57,086 bases of DNA from Rosenbergiella metrosideri (GTDB lineage: Bacteria > Pseudomonadota > Gammaproteobacteria > Enterobacterales > Enterobacteriaceae): positions 1 through 57,086 of the forward strand of contig NZ_JALBCV010000019.1 of the NCBI RefSeq assembly GCF_022602565.1, given 5' to 3'. Below, one piece after another: positions 17,803 through 28,137 of this stretch (position 1 is its first letter; every line of letters starts with the position of its first letter). Made by a program: the position numbers and the translations under genes. A model generated the notes under the pieces. That model had not been told where the DNA came from and did no database searches. It worked only from the letters and a program-made list of their open reading frames with translations.

Positions 17803-20800
17803 ATGTCCAAGCTTATTGATAAGGCGGAAGATATTCTTTCGTCAATTAGCCGTTTTGTTGTATCCAGTGATTTACCGGATTACTGCGATTTGCGCACGAT
17901 TGTTAGACTTACCCCAACAGATAAAAGCTTTCGCCCTAACCTATCAAAACCTTACATCGCCGTGACAGAAAAAGGCGATTATTGTACGACGTTCGAAGCG
18001 CAGGGTAGTTTTTGCGAGATGGATGAGTCAGCAGATAGAGATAAGAAATTCTCTTTTGATGGATTTATTGAACGCGTTACGACGGCTTTAACGACAGATT
18101 TTAAATCACCCGGCCATAAAATTAGCATGGTGTTTGAAAGTGACCCACATAGGGCCAAAGAAGAATTAGAACGCCTATTCGCTCATCATTACAGCTCGAT
18201 TGATCGCACTAATCTGGCGATGAAAGATTTGCTCGATGAAAAGATAGAGAAAATAGCGCCGTGGGTGAGCCGGGAGCGGGCATTCGTAACATGCTGGTCT
18301 TCACGTGTAGGCATGTCGGCGCACGAACTTAAGAGTGAAAATAAGCGTATTGCACAAATTGCTGCAAAAGCCCCGCCGCACCGCTTCGGACAAAACCCCG
18401 CATATTCTGAGTTAACAGGCTTGAAAATCCGTCATGACGCCTTCTTAAGCGTCGTGGAACATGCTTTTAATGATTCAGGTGATGGTCTACTCATGGACGT
18501 AATTGATGTACCTTCACTGGGCAATCATATTCGTCAGCAGGTTGACCGCAACGGCACTTCTGATAATTGGTGCCCGGCTATCCCAGGCGAAAAACTTCGT
18601 CCGAGTGGACGACGAAAAGGTAACGATATTTCGCCATTTATGGCCCCGTGGTTGAATTTTCAGATAATGAATTGTGATGCCAAAACGGACGATAATTTCA
18701 TCTGTATCAATGGCGTTTGGCACGCGACGTTATCAGTATCACTAGGACCGCAGCAGATAATGCACTTTTCTAGACTAAAAGCGCTTATTCCTCGTGAGGT
18801 CCCCTATCGTATTCGTTTTGACATCATGCCTGGCGGTATGGCAGCCCTTGGATGGAAAAAATTCATCTTAGATTTCTCGGCCTTCATTCCAAGCCTGCGC
18901 CCTATTTGGGAATCCGTTGATGCGCTACAAAAACGCGATGCATTTGAGCCAGTCTGTGTCATGACTATTTGTGCATCGACATGGGGTAATAGCAAAGAAG
19001 AAGCTCTACAGAACCTAACGCTCTTACAAAAAGCGTTTCAAGGTTGGGGCGTATGTGAAGTCACTACAGTATTCGGCGATCCGTTCAAGGCATGGGCATC
19101 AACACTTGTGTCCGCCAGAACTGGCGGCGGCCCACATGCTTTATATCCGCCGCTGGGTGAGGCGCTAAGTATGCTGCCGCTAGGGCGTCCAGCATCAGCC
19201 TGGACGGATAATGCAAGCGTCGTATTCCCGACCCCTGATGGAAAAATGGTCCCGGTCGTTTTAGCCTCATCGCAACAAACCAAGCATACCGAAATCATTG
19301 CCGGTGTGCCGGGATCGGGTAAATCGTTGATGCTTAACATGCTAGATAACTCACTTGTGACGACGGCGCAAACGCATATCCCGTTTATTGCAAAAGTTGA
19401 TAAGGGCTATAGCGCACAGGGGCAGATTCAGCTTATCCGTGACAACTTACCAGAGCATCGTAAAGATGAGGTGATTGGGATCGTTTTACGAAATGACCCT
19501 TCGCACTGTAAGAACATGTTTGATCTTCAGCTCGGTGCAAAATACCCGCTAGAGCCTGAGCGTTCTTGGATGGTTAGCGTGCTGTATGCAATGTGTATCG
19601 ACCCGACGACCGGTAACCCGCCGAATGCTGGGGACATTCGCACTTTACTTGAAAGAATCGTCATGATTGCGTTTAAGCGAAACGCCGAAATAGAGCCGCG
19701 TTGCTATGCGCCGGGTGAAGCGCCTGAAGTCGATGAAGCATTACGTCAGTCAGGACTTTTCGAGAAGTACGACGAGCATTGGTGGGAAGTCTGCCCTTAC
19801 TACGACGTGCGCGATATGCTCTTTGACGCCGGTTTTGAGAGTGCGGCACAATCTGCGCAGTTCATGGCGGTGCCAGAACTCACCGATATGCAAAACTCGT
19901 TAAGTGATGAGGAGATTACCAGCTCGTTCGGAAAGGTCACACGGGATGGGTCAAACTCTGACTTATTGGTCGAGTATGTAAGTCGTCGGCTAGGTGCTGC
20001 CACATCAGAGTTTAAAATGCTTGCTGGACGCACGCAGTTTGTTATCAGCCCGCAGACCCGCATCATAGCTGTCGATTTAAACAATGTTACGGGTGATACC
20101 ACTAAAGCCGGTCAGCTAAAAACGGGGATTATGTATCTCTTTGCCGGTCAAATCAGCGGCGGACATTTCATTTTGCCGCAATATCAAGACGAGCTACTTA
20201 AAAGCGTGCCTAAAATGTATCACACGATGCACTTAGATAGACTTGAGCAGCTTGATCAAGAGGTTAAAACCAAGCTTTATGACGAGCTGCATAATGCAAA
20301 AGACGTCCCTTTTATCTTCCAAGCCCTTGAGACCCAAGACCGTGAGCAGCGTAAGTTCGGTATTCGAACCGTTCTAAGCTCGCAGTACCTGGGCGATTTC
20401 CCTGATGTCATTTTAAAATCAGCCAACTCACTCTACCTGATGGATTGTCGTAACGAAGATGCGCAGATTCTAACTAAGCATTTCGACGTACCCGAAGTGA
20501 CGGTAAACCGGTTCTTACAGATCCCAAGAGGACCGGCCCCTGATGGAAGCGGCCCAAGCTTCCTCGGAGTATTTCGAACTAAATCAGGTCGTATTGCTCG
20601 GATCCTAAAAAACACAATGGGCGCAAAGGAAATTTGGGCATTGAACTCAACGCCTTCTGATACAGCCTTGCGCAAACAACTCTACAGCGAGTTAGACGGT
20701 CGTACTGCCCGCGATATTCTCGCAGAAAGTTTCCCAAGCGGCTCAGCAAATAGGCTTATCGAAACTCGCCGTAAGCGAGCTGGCGAGCGAGACGGCACGA

Positions 20801-20856
20801 GAATAATTGCCCAACTTGCTGACGAGCTTATCGACAAGCGCGGATACCGGATTTAA
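17803..20856 (+). CDS. traU: TraU (DotO/IcmB) transfer ATPase
   Basis: 1017 residues, VirB4-type ATPase of the type IVB channel. Walker A GVPGSGKS is at about 500-507 (EIIAGVPGSGKSLMLNML), and the C-terminal part has DVPFIFQALETQDREQRKFG and SSQYLGDFPDVILKSANS in the usual place of the later AAA motifs. Length matches DotO. It is expected to form hexamers at the cytosolic base of the channel. Nine bases separate it from the preceding gene and nine from traW. Confidence 0.93.
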   Translation: MSKLIDKAEDILSSISRFVVSSDLPDYCDLRTIVRLTPTDKSFRPNLSKPYIAVTEKGDYCTTFEAQGSFCEMDESADRDKKFSFDGFIERVTTALTTDFKSPGHKISMVFESDPHRAKEELERLFAHHYSSIDRTNLAMKDLLDEKIEKIAPWVSRERAFVTCWSSRVGMSAHELKSENKRIAQIAAKAPPHRFGQNPAYSELTGLKIRHDAFLSVVEHAFNDSGDGLLMDVIDVPSLGNHIRQQVDRNGTSDNWCPAIPGEKLRPSGRRKGNDISPFMAPWLNFQIMNCDAKTDDNFICINGVWHATLSVSLGPQQIMHFSRLKALIPREVPYRIRFDIMPGGMAALGWKKFILDFSAFIPSLRPIWESVDALQKRDAFEPVCVMTICASTWGNSKEEALQNLTLLQKAFQGWGVCEVTTVFGDPFKAWASTLVSARTGGGPHALYPPLGEALSMLPLGRPASAWTDNASVVFPTPDGKMVPVVLASSQQTKHTEIIAGVPGSGKSLMLNMLDNSLVTTAQTHIPFIAKVDKGYSAQGQIQLIRDNLPEHRKDEVIGIVLRNDPSHCKNMFDLQLGAKYPLEPERSWMVSVLYAMCIDPTTGNPPNAGDIRTLLERIVMIAFKRNAEIEPRCYAPGEAPEVDEALRQSGLFEKYDEHWWEVCPYYDVRDMLFDAGFESAAQSAQFMAVPELTDMQNSLSDEEITSSFGKVTRDGSNSDLLVEYVSRRLGAATSEFKMLAGRTQFVISPQTRIIAVDLNNVTGDTTKAGQLKTGIMYLFAGQISGGHFILPQYQDELLKSVPKMYHTMHLDRLEQLDQEVKTKLYDELHNAKDVPFIFQALETQDREQRKFGIRTVLSSQYLGDFPDVILKSANSLYLMDCRNEDAQILTKHFDVPEVTVNRFLQIPRGPAPDGSGPSFLGVFRTKSGRIARILKNTMGAKEIWALNSTPSDTALRKQLYSELDGRTARDILAESFPSGSANRLIETRRKRAGERDGTRIIAQLADELIDKRGYRI

Positions 20857-20865
20857 GGATTTTCT

Positions 20866-22056
20866 ATGAAATTAAAACTATTAACGGTAAGCCTGCTGGG
20901 CGTGAGTACTCACGCCTTTGCTTATCCAGTGACGGTCGTTGCAAGTGCGCCGATAACCGGTCAAGTGGTCCCTGCGTTAACCTCGATTGAGGCGACGCTT
21001 GGTGAAATTCTCACAACCGATACCGAAATCGGCAGCGCCATCACACAGGCCAGCGATAAAAATACAGCCGTACTGAGTGAAGGCTTCCAAGCACAACGTC
21101 AAACAGACGCATTCGGGAGAGAAACAGACCGGCTTGAGAAAGCGCGAGCAAGCTTTTCTGTCCCGGATAGCATCTGTAGCGAATCAGCCTCCGGTGTCGC
21201 TTCACAGGTAGGGAGTAGCTCGGCGGCGATGCAGTCTTCTTTATCCAGTGGCTCGGGGATTTCTAATAGTGCAATAAAAACGGCAGTTTCTTCCGTTCCG
21301 GTACTACCCGCGCAAGAAGACTATCGCAGTGCTGCGATACACGCGAAGTATTGCACATCTGAAGAATATGCTCAGTACGGCGGTACTGAGTTATGCCAGG
21401 CGACGTCAAGTTTGCCCGGAGGCGATACGGAAGTGAGGTCCGTACTACAGGGTGCGGGAAGTGTTGGTAAAACTCCCGATCTGACCTTCACAGACGATCA
21501 AGTAGATGCTGCAATGGCTTATCTACGTAATTCATCAAAGCATTCTGTCGGTCGCACATTAGGAAAGGGTGAGATCAAAACCGCCTCAGGTTGGCGTTAT
21601 CAAGGTTTGATGACGCAATATAAATCCATTCAAAACGCAGCCATGCAGCCTCAGCTTGAAATGATTGCTGACAGTAAACCTAACTCTGATACCAAAGAGG
21701 CGCTAGCAGAGTCCCTAGAAAACGCGTCAGCGAAGTCTTATTACAACGATACGGCCTCAGCAGAGGCGCAGAGCAGTGGCGAGATGAGCAACCGTGAATT
21801 TGAGTCATTCGAAGTCGGGCGGCGGTACGCTAATACCGAATATGAGACAGACCTTCAGCAAATGGACGGCGATAACTTGATGCGTGAGCTTATCCGGGTC
21901 CAAAGTCTCTCAAATTGGATACAGCTTGGCGTCAAAAATGAAATAAGAGAATCCAACATTATTGCAGGCCAGGCGCTCGCCCTCACGGCAGACAAAACCT
22001 ACGGGCCTAAGATGGAAAGCTTGATGTCGCAAATTAGCGGAGGTGTTGCGAAATGA
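20866..22056 (+). CDS. traW: TraW, exported transfer protein
   Basis: 396 residues with a signal peptide ending THAFA. The mature protein is helical and rich in Ser, Gln and Ala, with six or seven cysteines in the centre (including DSICSES and AKYCTSEEYAQYGGTELC). Order and size match R64 TraW, distantly related to IcmX. Periplasmic. Its stop overlaps the traX start (ATGA). Confidence 0.82.
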   Translation: MKLKLLTVSLLGVSTHAFAYPVTVVASAPITGQVVPALTSIEATLGEILTTDTEIGSAITQASDKNTAVLSEGFQAQRQTDAFGRETDRLEKARASFSVPDSICSESASGVASQVGSSSAAMQSSLSSGSGISNSAIKTAVSSVPVLPAQEDYRSAAIHAKYCTSEEYAQYGGTELCQATSSLPGGDTEVRSVLQGAGSVGKTPDLTFTDDQVDAAMAYLRNSSKHSVGRTLGKGEIKTASGWRYQGLMTQYKSIQNAAMQPQLEMIADSKPNSDTKEALAESLENASAKSYYNDTASAEAQSSGEMSNREFESFEVGRRYANTEYETDLQQMDGDNLMRELIRVQSLSNWIQLGVKNEIRESNIIAGQALALTADKTYGPKMESLMSQISGGVAK

Positions 22057-22610
22057 ATGATGTAAAGCAGACCGAAGACAGTCCAGGCATTGCAAGAAAG
22101 ATAGCCCGGACGAGCTATCGCGTAGCAAATATTCTCTTTCCACTAGGTGAAATGACTTCGCTCGGTAAAACGACAACTCGTTCTCTAACACAAACAGTGA
22201 AACGAGCCAACGAGCTACGAAAGAGTATTAAGAAGGCGAATTCAACTCAGCTCACCTTTTCTCAGGCAGTAGGCGAAAGTGGGATGTCGAAACCACAACT
22301 TATTCGCAAGTTCACGTTACTCAAGCGTTTTTGGTGGGTGATTTCCCTCACAGGTGTGATCATGATGCCTTTACTCCTTATCATGATCTTGCTCGCGTTC
22401 AAGTCGTTGCCAGGAATTATCATCATACGAGCGTTAACGTATTTTATAATTTTCACCCTCTTTAGTGCAGTCGCGATAAGCAAAGTTATCGTGAGTGAGC
22501 TGCGCTTATGGCAACTATCAAACGAGCGGCTCACGCCTGAGGATAAAGGTACATTTAATGATTTTCGCCAGTCCGACGATTGGATAAAACGCTGTATCAC
22601 TCCTTTCTGA
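22053..22610 (+). CDS. traX: TraX, inner-membrane protein
   Basis: 185 residues, basic N-terminus and two membrane spans (about 91-116 and 121-144). Overlaps traW by four bases. Matches R64 TraX by position and topology; possibly related to IcmV. It is not the F-plasmid pilin acetylase of the same name. Confidence 0.78.
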   Translation: MNDVKQTEDSPGIARKIARTSYRVANILFPLGEMTSLGKTTTRSLTQTVKRANELRKSIKKANSTQLTFSQAVGESGMSKPQLIRKFTLLKRFWWVISLTGVIMMPLLLIMILLAFKSLPGIIIIRALTYFIIFTLFSAVAISKVIVSELRLWQLSNERLTPEDKGTFNDFRQSDDWIKRCITPF

Positions 22611-22632
22611 CGCCAAAACTCCTAGGTTACCT

Positions 22633-24771
22633 ATGAATAAATTTAAACAGCTCTTCTCAGCGCTGATTTTGTTGTGCCTGTCGCTACCCGCTTTGGCAGA
22701 CGATGTGACGTACAGCAGTATTAGCAGTGCCGCCCAGAATAGTAGCGATTTATCAAGACAAGCCCTTGTCGCTATCTTCGGCGATGTTGTGACATCGCCT
22801 TTTAGTACAACCGATACGACAGTAATCGGCTCATTGTTCGGCATACTTAATGGTGTTTTGTGTGCGATAGCGCTGTTCTGGTTTTTGACCGTCACGCTTA
22901 AAGGTGTCGTCAAATCGGGATCAGAGGGAAAGGTTTTCGGGCAAGCTCGAAGTATGCTCGCGCCGGTGATGTCATTTGCGGGGTTTATTTCACTCGTTCC
23001 GACTTCCTCAGGATGGTCTATCGCACAGCTAATAATGTTATGGGCAGCCTCAGTAATGGGGGTCGGTAGCGCGAACCTTCTTACCGATAAAGCCGTCGAT
23101 ATGATGGACTCGGGCTACTCGTTAGTCACCCAGCCCACATCTACTGATACGCGTGCCTCAGCACGACAAATCTTTGAGATGGACCTTTGTAAGTATGCAG
23201 TCAATTCACAGCTCGAAAGCTTCTATAACGACTCGGGTAGCGCATCGACAGAGACGATGAAAACAACGTCAAGTGATGGAAGTTATGTCACTAGCAACGG
23301 ATCAGCAAGTTGCGGCAGCGCATCAATCCCGACGACGACCCGTAGCAGCAGTTGGAGCATCATATTCGATTCGGATGTAGATACGTCAGCTATCGTCGAT
23401 GCGCAAAAAGAAGCGCTGTCGCAAATGCAGAGTACGCTAGATAGCGCCGCATCGAGCTTTGTAGCAAGCTTTATTAGCAAACGGGATAATGATTCAGGAT
23501 CGTTAAGTGACATTGAAACAATCATCCAGAACGCCGCGAGTACTTACGAGACAACAGTCAACAGCGCAGTCAATAACATTGATTACGAAGACAGTCTACA
23601 AAGTACCTTAAGCAGTAATATTAAAACTTACGGCTGGGCCGCTTTGGGTGCTTGGTACCAGACTTTTGCAACCGCTAACGGTAAAACGAACGACGTCGCC
23701 GCGTCTGCACCTAAAACTAGTGGCCCTACTGGTATCGGGGAGTTGGGAAGTAGTGAGCTTTATCAAGAAGTCTTCTCGGCTTACCGCACGCAGCTACAAA
23801 ATACGACGTATACACCGGCAGTTGGTACGCAAACTGAAAACGATCAGTTTGTGAATGGGTCCAGTACCGATCCGAAATCAGTCTTTGTGGGCTTGTTTAA
23901 TAGCCCAATGCAGAAAATCACTAACTCAATAGCTACTACCAAAATAGGTAATTCTACAAGTGATAGTGACCAAGTTAATCCGTTACTGAAGATGAAGACT
24001 ATTGGGGACTACACATTAGACGGAGTAGGTACTGCACTAACGGCTTATGTTGGTGTACAAGCGGGCGTAGCCTTCTCAGGAAATAATATAATAGGGCGTA
24101 TAACAGAAGGCTTAACCGGTTGGCAGTCAACGGTTGTTGCCGTTCTACAGGCAGTCTCCCCTCCCTTTTATTTTCTTCTTTTCATACTATTTTCCGCAGG
24201 ATTTAGCCTGGCTGTATTTCTTCCGGCAATTCCCTTCATCTACTGGATGACTGGCTTTGTAAACTGGATTGTCAGTGTGTTAGTAGGCTGTGCTGCCGGG
24301 CCAATGTGGGCAGCGACGCACTTAGGAGCGGAAGAAGATAAAGGAAGCCGTGCATCGTATGGTTATGTATTCCTCATCGATATGATGCTGCGACCCTCGC
24401 TAATGGTTCTTGGATTTTTCTTCTCCTCGGTAACAATTATCGCAGGCGGAACAGTCCTTAATAAGCTGTCAGCTTCAGCATTAGCAAACATGCAAATTGA
24501 CTCGTTTACTGGACTATTCATCTCCGTTGGTTGGTTATTGATTTACGCCAGAATATGCACAACGTTTGTGACTAAAGTATTCGCTCTCGTCGTAACGCTA
24601 CCTGACTACGTAATTAATTTCTTGGGTGGTCGTGATGGCGCAAACCTCATGGGCGGCATGGTTGATTCAGCTTCAAATATTGTCGCTGGATTCGGTAGAG
24701 GAGCAACAAAAACACCTGGTATGGATACTCAAGAACGGGATACTACATCTAGTAAAGATGGTATTAAATAG
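22633..24771 (+). CDS. traY: TraY (DotA) polytopic channel protein
   Basis: 712 residues with a signal peptide (SLPALADD), spans near 58-88, 100-118 and 125-150, a large Ser/Thr-rich periplasmic loop (about 160-430), and three or four spans in the C-terminal third (FLPAIPFIYWMTGFVNWIVS, LRPSLMVLGFFFSSVTIIAG, VGWLLIYARICTTFVTKVFA). Matches DotA/TraY. Inner-membrane protein that in IncI plasmids is the recognition partner of the exclusion protein ExcA, encoded next. It ends the first long tra transcription segment. Confidence 0.92.
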   Translation: MNKFKQLFSALILLCLSLPALADDVTYSSISSAAQNSSDLSRQALVAIFGDVVTSPFSTTDTTVIGSLFGILNGVLCAIALFWFLTVTLKGVVKSGSEGKVFGQARSMLAPVMSFAGFISLVPTSSGWSIAQLIMLWAASVMGVGSANLLTDKAVDMMDSGYSLVTQPTSTDTRASARQIFEMDLCKYAVNSQLESFYNDSGSASTETMKTTSSDGSYVTSNGSASCGSASIPTTTRSSSWSIIFDSDVDTSAIVDAQKEALSQMQSTLDSAASSFVASFISKRDNDSGSLSDIETIIQNAASTYETTVNSAVNNIDYEDSLQSTLSSNIKTYGWAALGAWYQTFATANGKTNDVAASAPKTSGPTGIGELGSSELYQEVFSAYRTQLQNTTYTPAVGTQTENDQFVNGSSTDPKSVFVGLFNSPMQKITNSIATTKIGNSTSDSDQVNPLLKMKTIGDYTLDGVGTALTAYVGVQAGVAFSGNNIIGRITEGLTGWQSTVVAVLQAVSPPFYFLLFILFSAGFSLAVFLPAIPFIYWMTGFVNWIVSVLVGCAAGPMWAATHLGAEEDKGSRASYGYVFLIDMMLRPSLMVLGFFFSSVTIIAGGTVLNKLSASALANMQIDSFTGLFISVGWLLIYARICTTFVTKVFALVVTLPDYVINFLGGRDGANLMGGMVDSASNIVAGFGRGATKTPGMDTQERDTTSSKDGIK

Positions 24772-24793
24772 TTATTAAATCAATGATTTATGA

Positions 24794-24799
24794 TATAAT
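24794..24799 (+). promoter_or_regulatory. Probable excA promoter (-10)
   Basis: TATAAT in an AT-rich 60-bp gap between traY and excA, about 32 bp before the excA start. No good -35 is visible. It suggests excA can be expressed independently of the transfer block, which makes sense for a protein that must block entry constantly. Confidence 0.45.
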
Positions 24800-24830
24800 T
24801 AGTATATAAATACTACATCCGAGGCAAACA

Positions 24831-25478
24831 ATGATTAAGCGAGAACCCAAAAGTTCGGAAACAAGATCTAGAGTTTTAAAAGGACTCTTCGCTATCTTCA
24901 TCATGCCAATATTTTTTATCTTGGCATGCGTTTACACCTTTACCTACAACGGTAGTTCTTCTTCAAATGGACATGCTGGCGATTGGAAAATCGCTCTATT
25001 TTTTTGGTTATTATTTATCATTCCTATAGTAATTAGTTGGCGTACTAACAGACGTTATAAACAAAGAATAAACAATATAATATCTCTCTTCGAAGGGCCG
25101 GAATTTCGCCCTCAAGAAGGTAACTCAGTCACTCAAAATTTAGAATACTATTTGGGAGTTGATGCTATAAGAGGGACCATATTATACATTCGCATGACCC
25201 GAGACGGCGTATATGACGTTGTTGGACTTGATATGAACGCAGGCTCTTGGACTCGGGTTGAACGTGTGGGTAATAAAGTGAAGTTGTATACTAAAATCCC
25301 GGAATGTCCCTCTCTTGAGATTACTGCGCTACGCGGTGAAACCCAAGCACTCAAAATTTACGACATTATTTGTGCCATGCAACACCGTGAGTATGAGTAT
25401 AAAACTCCGTTCCCTCAATTCGTTAAAAAAACTGCTGACTCGCAGCACTTGGATGTCCATCTAAACGCCTTCATCTGA
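24831..25478 (+). CDS. excA: Entry/surface exclusion protein ExcA
   Basis: 215 residues: two N-terminal membrane spans (about 16-38 and 52-69) and a cytosolic domain (about 80-200). Location between traY and trbA, length and topology match ExcA of IncI1 plasmids, which blocks entry of related plasmids by interacting with TraY of the donor. Codon usage is more AT-rich than its neighbours, consistent with separate evolution of exclusion types. AGG lies before the ATG. A strong terminator follows. Confidence 0.82.
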   Translation: MIKREPKSSETRSRVLKGLFAIFIMPIFFILACVYTFTYNGSSSSNGHAGDWKIALFFWLLFIIPIVISWRTNRRYKQRINNIISLFEGPEFRPQEGNSVTQNLEYYLGVDAIRGTILYIRMTRDGVYDVVGLDMNAGSWTRVERVGNKVKLYTKIPECPSLEITALRGETQALKIYDIICAMQHREYEYKTPFPQFVKKTADSQHLDVHLNAFI

Positions 25479-25489
25479 TAGCAATTCAG

Positions 25490-25511
25490 GCCCCCAACAT
25501 TGGGGGCTTTT
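25490..25511 (+). terminator. Rho-independent terminator after excA
   Basis: Perfect 8-bp stem GCCCCCAA/TTGGGGGC, two-base loop, followed by TTTT. It lies between excA and trbA. trbA-C would then need read-through (perhaps via the NusG-like protein) or a promoter within 25512-25558. Confidence 0.88.
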
Positions 25512-25558
25512 CTACGTTTCTCTGACGCTAAATCTCTTTTTGTTTCCCTGGAGCCTCT

Positions 25559-27067
25559 ATGTCTCAGGTCAAGCCTACTGACTCGTTTGAAAACGATCAG
25601 GCGATATTGCTTTTATCGCTTGGTGCTGCCGTATTCTTTATCTGGCTATGGTTTAGTAAGTTCGTTCTCATTGCTTGTACCGCCCTTTACTGGTTGTGGC
25701 GGCTTGCAGATTTCTCAACAATACACGCCTATGCGGCAGAGCGGATTAACCTTTTAGCAGACACCGCCAATAATGCAGATAGCGTTACGGCGAAACAGTT
25801 CCTCGATGTACTCAATCACACCTCGGGAATTTTATTTATTTTCCTTATTCCCATGTGCATTGCCTGTGTTATCGGCCTTGTAGGTCACCCTTCGTTGGGT
25901 CTTCGTAGTAAACGTATGATCAATATCTATTCTCTCCCCCGTGTGATGTCTCGCTTTGCACCGGCAATTGTCCCAGTGCTTGCTGACAGTAAAACGCAAG
26001 ATTTACTGATGAACGACGAGCGAGAAGAACATCGCTGGGCAATGCACCCTGAAGAGTTTGCAGAAAAATACGACCTTATTAACGCAAAACAGCTTGATCG
26101 AGAGAAAGCGAAAGAGGCTTTTCTCACACAACTTGGCGAACGGTTTACAGACGGAAAATCCCTCAAGGATTATGAAAAAGCACTGTTTACGGTTTTTGGT
26201 TTACAGGTTTTTTTTAACGACCGGCGTAAAGCTAAACAGCTATTAGATAGCCTTAATCGATCATGCTTAAGCCATAAGGGCAGCAATAAAAACACTTTGC
26301 TTCGCCCTGATTTTTCTATCACCGATAAGGAATTTCAAAACGTATGGCAAGTCCCTCAGGTAAAAGAGCTATTCACGACTCATGCCTATGTAAGAACGGC
26401 ACTCTCAAGTTTACTCGCCAATGATATTCATTTACCCGGTTCTCAATATCGTTGGCTAAAAGGTATTGATCGCACTTTGTGGTATGCGCTGCACTCTACC
26501 GATACACAAAGCGTCTTTGTCGAAGGCGCAGGCGTTCTTGCCCAGGCTCGTTTTGAAAAGAAGGTGAGCGAACATAACCTAAACCTCAAAGTGGACTATG
26601 TAGAGACTGCCATCGACGGCCTCCAACAAGATCTTGAGACCATCGGTTTAGTTCACGAAAAGCGTACCCCGGAGAAGAAATCAAAGTCGAAAGATATTGA
26701 TTGGCAAGCCCCCGAGTTATCGACGGGTCCATTTATTGACGATGATCAGGCTGCTTTGTACTCGCCTTTACTTGAAAGCGATACTTATGACCAAGAAAGC
26801 CATAGCCCGCAGTTAGAAAGCTCGCATAAGAAAACCGATGATTATGTGCCTGCTCGTAATAGCCCACTGAGTCAAAGTACAGATACTCAAAGCCCAGTAA
26901 CAACGCAAAATGCAATTCTGATAGAACAGGATGATGACGATTCCTACCTTGAACAATACGCCTCGTCTTATCAACAAGAAAAGCCGGTAAATACGTTTAC
27001 CCGAACGCCATCTAAGAAGTTAGACGTAAGCCGCGAGACGCCGTTTGACGATGTAAGCGACCTTTAG
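25559..27067 (+). CDS. trbA: TrbA (DotM/IcmP) coupling-complex protein
   Basis: 502 residues: membrane spans at about 17-46 and 80-104, then a large cytosolic domain containing WAMHPEEFAEKYDLINAKQL and VKELFTTHAYVRTALSSLLA, followed by YRWLKGIDRTLWYALHST, typical of DotM/TrbA. The last 120 residues are an acidic, Ser/Gln-rich tail probably disordered. DotM partners with the coupling ATPase DotL, here TrbC two genes on. Confidence 0.88.
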   Translation: MSQVKPTDSFENDQAILLLSLGAAVFFIWLWFSKFVLIACTALYWLWRLADFSTIHAYAAERINLLADTANNADSVTAKQFLDVLNHTSGILFIFLIPMCIACVIGLVGHPSLGLRSKRMINIYSLPRVMSRFAPAIVPVLADSKTQDLLMNDEREEHRWAMHPEEFAEKYDLINAKQLDREKAKEAFLTQLGERFTDGKSLKDYEKALFTVFGLQVFFNDRRKAKQLLDSLNRSCLSHKGSNKNTLLRPDFSITDKEFQNVWQVPQVKELFTTHAYVRTALSSLLANDIHLPGSQYRWLKGIDRTLWYALHSTDTQSVFVEGAGVLAQARFEKKVSEHNLNLKVDYVETAIDGLQQDLETIGLVHEKRTPEKKSKSKDIDWQAPELSTGPFIDDDQAALYSPLLESDTYDQESHSPQLESSHKKTDDYVPARNSPLSQSTDTQSPVTTQNAILIEQDDDDSYLEQYASSYQQEKPVNTFTRTPSKKLDVSRETPFDDVSDL

Positions 27068-27075
27068 GAGCTACC

Positions 27076-28137
27076 ATGACTACTACTTTATTTAATGCCG
27101 AGATCAAAAAAAATCAACTTATCGCCTTCTCAACACGAAAGGGCCGCAAAGCAATTTTTAGCGTTAATCTGCTCAACCGCCCGTCCTTCTACATCGTAGG
27201 CACAACGTTAGTCGCACGTATGCAGTATGGCGAAGAAATAGCCCTGTATGATGCTTTTTCAACCGATGCCGCAGAGCAGCTCTTAGATGTTATCGTAACA
27301 GCTATCAAAAAGAATAATCGTCATAAAATCCTTGCCTGCGTTATGTTGGGCGGAATTATTGCTACGACAGCATTGGTCAATGTATTGCACACCAAAGACA
27401 AATCGACCTATAGACCAGCATTACCCGCGATGGCCCAAAATACTGCCTCGATTGAGGGACCTCGTGCGATCGCTCATTCTACCCCAATTCAGCGCGTATC
27501 GCCGCCACAACAGGTAATTAGAACGCCGCAAGCAAGCACAGGACAGCTAAATCAAGAGAACCCTAATCAACCCTCACCGGCGCAGATTAAAGCCGGTGAA
27601 ACACGTCTTGCGCAGAATCTTCAAAAAGCAGCGAGTCGTAATCTATTTACTGTCCCATTATCCAATGGTCACGAACGTACTCTATACATTTTCGCTGATC
27701 CAAATTGTCCTAATTGCCGTAACTTCGAGCCACTGTTTGAAGCGTTAAGTACTCGTTATAACGTTCAAGTTTTCCCAACGACCGCTATAGGTGGCGAAGA
27801 GTCCGCGTCACAGATAAAACCTGTTCTTTGCCTCCCGCCAGAAAAGCGCAAAGCAGCATGGCTTAAGCTCTTCTCTGAAGGGGATAATATGTTGCATATC
27901 AACGACCCTAAGTCAGATAAAACGCAAGCACCGGCGCTAGCAGGTAAAGAGTGCGATTTAGCCGCAAAAGCGCTTTCAGTCAACGATGTTGCCTTTAAAA
28001 GCTATCACATCCCTGGAACGCCTTGGGTTATCTCTGATGATGGTCGCCACGTCCCACAATCAGTGATGAAAAGCCCTGAAGAGATGGTGAAGTTCATGAG
28101 CCAGAATTCGGAGAACAGCCAAGATGAAGAGAAATAA
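27076..28137 (+). CDS. trbB: TrbB, membrane-anchored thioredoxin-fold protein
   Basis: 353 residues: membrane span at about 90-107, a proline/glutamine-rich linker, then a DsbC/DsbG-like domain with FADPNCPNCRNF, i.e. a CxxC redox site at Cys211/Cys214, and the cis-proline region HIPGTPWVISDDG. Likely periplasmic disulfide isomerase or chaperone for the Cys-containing exported Tra proteins. The stop overlaps trbC by 14 bp. Confidence 0.88.
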   Translation: MTTTLFNAEIKKNQLIAFSTRKGRKAIFSVNLLNRPSFYIVGTTLVARMQYGEEIALYDAFSTDAAEQLLDVIVTAIKKNNRHKILACVMLGGIIATTALVNVLHTKDKSTYRPALPAMAQNTASIEGPRAIAHSTPIQRVSPPQQVIRTPQASTGQLNQENPNQPSPAQIKAGETRLAQNLQKAASRNLFTVPLSNGHERTLYIFADPNCPNCRNFEPLFEALSTRYNVQVFPTTAIGGEESASQIKPVLCLPPEKRKAAWLKLFSEGDNMLHINDPKSDKTQAPALAGKECDLAAKALSVNDVAFKSYHIPGTPWVISDDGRHVPQSVMKSPEEMVKFMSQNSENSQDEEK